Source: Comamonadaceae bacterium
GTDB lineage: Bacteria; Pseudomonadota; Gammaproteobacteria; Burkholderiales; Burkholderiaceae_C
Direction: 5' to 3'
NCBI GenBank assembly: GCA_027490555.1
Contig: JAIXXW010000103.1
Span: forward strand, 1-6,595
DNA length: 6,595 nucleotides
Position 1 is the stretch's first letter. Each line of letters starts with the position of its first letter. The position numbers and the translations under genes are program-made. The notes under the pieces were generated by a model. The model saw nothing but the letters and a program-made list of their open reading frames with translations, made no database searches and had not been told where the DNA came from. Shown here in pieces: positions 5,532-6,595 of this stretch.

Positions 5532-6595
5532 ATGAGCTCTTTCGCCCCCCTCCAGAACGACACTTTCCTGCGCGCCTGTCTGCGCCAGGCCACCGACCAC
5601 ACCCCCGTCTGGCTCATGCGCCAGGCCGGGCGCTACCTGCCCGAGTACTGCGCCACCCGCGCCAAGGCCGGCAGCTTCATGGGCCTGGCCACCCACGTCG
5701 ATTACGCCACCGAAGTCACCCTGCAGCCCTTGGAGCGCTATCCACTCGATGCATCCATCCTGTTTTCCGACATCCTCACCGTGCCCGACGCCATGGGCCT
5801 GGGCCTGTCCTTCGCCCAGGGCGAAGGCCCACGTTTTGAGAAAAACGTGCGCGACGAAGCGGCCGTGGCCGCGCTGGCCGTGCCCGACATGAACAAGCTG
5901 CGCTATGTGTTCGATGCGGTCACCTCCATCCGCAAGGCGCTGGGTGGCCGTGTGCCCCTGATCGGCTTTTCCGGCAGCCCCTGGACGCTGGCGTGCTACA
6001 TGGTCGAAGGCGCCGGCTCGGACGACTACCGCCACGTCAAAACCCTGATGTACAGCCGCCCGGACCTGATGCACCGCATCTTGCAGATCAACGCCGACGC
6101 CGTGGCCCTGTACTTGAACACCCAGATCGAGGCCGGCGCCCAGGCCGTCATGGTCTTTGACAGCTGGGGCGGCGTGCTCGCCGATGGCGCCTTCCAGCAG
6201 TTCTCCCTGGCCTACACCGCCCGCGTGCTGGGCCAATTGAAGACCGAGCACAACGGCCAGCGCATTCCCAGCATCGTCTTCACCAAAGGTGGCGGCCTGT
6301 GGTTGCCCGAGATGGCCGGCCTGAACTGCGACGTGCTGGGCCTGGACTGGACCATGAACCTGGGGCGCGCGCGCGCCCTGGTGGGCGGCGAGGTCGGGGG
6401 CCCTGGCAAGGCGCTGCAGGGCAACATCGACCCGAACATCCTGTTCGCCCCGCCGGCGCAGATTGCCCAGGAAGTGCACCGGGTGCTCGACAGCTTTGGC
6501 CCGCCGCACACCGACCGGGCCACCACCGGCCCCACGCACATCTTCAACCTGGGCCACGGCATCAGCCAGTACACCCCGCCCGAGCATGTGAGCGC
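5532..6595 (+). CDS. hemE: Uroporphyrinogen decarboxylase (3' end outside the window)
   Basis: The frame is open from ATG 5532 to the window edge, giving 354 complete codons. The enzyme removes the four acetate carboxyls of uroporphyrinogen III to make coproporphyrinogen III, a cytoplasmic step of haem synthesis that needs no cofactor. Diagnostic blocks appear in order: VWLMRQAGRYLPEY (26-39, with the substrate-binding arginines Arg30 and Arg34), LFSDIL (77-82, with the catalytic Asp80), GFSGSPWTLACYMVEG (145-160, with Tyr156), VFDSWGG (208-214) and FNLGHGI (338-344, with the conserved His342). Family members are about 350-370 residues long, so only a few C-terminal residues are missing. The Shine-Dalgarno AAGG (5526-5529) is just 2 bp from the ATG, which is tight and may mean modest translation or dependence on coupling to the upstream gene. 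No residue expected in the family is missing. Confidence 0.97.
   Translation, partial: MSSFAPLQNDTFLRACLRQATDHTPVWLMRQAGRYLPEYCATRAKAGSFMGLATHVDYATEVTLQPLERYPLDASILFSDILTVPDAMGLGLSFAQGEGPRFEKNVRDEAAVAALAVPDMNKLRYVFDAVTSIRKALGGRVPLIGFSGSPWTLACYMVEGAGSDDYRHVKTLMYSRPDLMHRILQINADAVALYLNTQIEAGAQAVMVFDSWGGVLADGAFQQFSLAYTARVLGQLKTEHNGQRIPSIVFTKGGGLWLPEMAGLNCDVLGLDWTMNLGRARALVGGEVGGPGKALQGNIDPNILFAPPAQIAQEVHRVLDSFGPPHTDRATTGPTHIFNLGHGISQYTPPEHVS

Noticed and set aside
4176..6587. Very long minus-strand open frame (803 codons) opposite the dsbD-like gene and hemE
   Set aside because: Its translation is dominated by Gly, Gln, His and Ala with no recognisable domain, and it runs opposite two genes with complete family motifs. 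It is the typical antisense shadow of GC-rich coding DNA.

Overview
The window is about 6.6 kb of GC-rich, densely coding DNA. It most resembles the chromosome of a betaproteobacterium of the order Burkholderiales, probably the family Comamonadaceae. That placement is inferred from the GC-heavy third codon positions, the short gaps between genes and the protein character; no search was run. I see no tRNA, rRNA, CRISPR array, insertion sequence or phage gene.

Layout. Positions 1-979 hold the 3' end of a PhzF-family isomerase gene and, 49 bp later, a histidine-phosphatase-family gene (305-979), both on the plus strand. After a 75-bp gap with unusual repeats comes a plus-strand gene (1055-2215) whose product I recognise as a distant relative of the Bacillus spore transglutaminase Tgl, with long extensions at both ends. 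It converges, with only 15 bp between stop codons, on a minus-strand creatininase-family amidohydrolase gene (3058-2231). An 88-bp divergent intergenic region separates that gene from a plus-strand DsbD/ScsB-type transmembrane thiol-disulfide reductase gene (3147-5477, GTG start with a good Shine-Dalgarno). A 54-bp gap leads to hemE, uroporphyrinogen decarboxylase (5532 to beyond the window end). hemE lacks only its last few codons.

How the genes work together. The window looks like ordinary chromosomal housekeeping and metabolic genes rather than a mobile island. The reductase and hemE are close enough to be co-transcribed. The gap between them can fold so that the sequence just after the reductase stop codon pairs with the hemE ribosome binding site, which suggests translational coupling. 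The first three genes share a strand but have no obvious functional link.

Most interesting items. (1) The Tgl-like protein keeps the catalytic cysteine but appears to have lost the partner glutamates known from Bacillus Tgl. (2) Three tandem octamers of consensus GYGCAAMA, with an inverted half-copy upstream, lie directly before that gene. (3) The histidine phosphatase has serine where the second catalytic histidine normally sits. (4) The reductase-hemE gap has a predicted ribosome-site-masking hairpin. I did not find convincing evidence of a complete new multi-gene system; the Tgl-like gene with its repeat-bearing upstream region is the best candidate for something undescribed.
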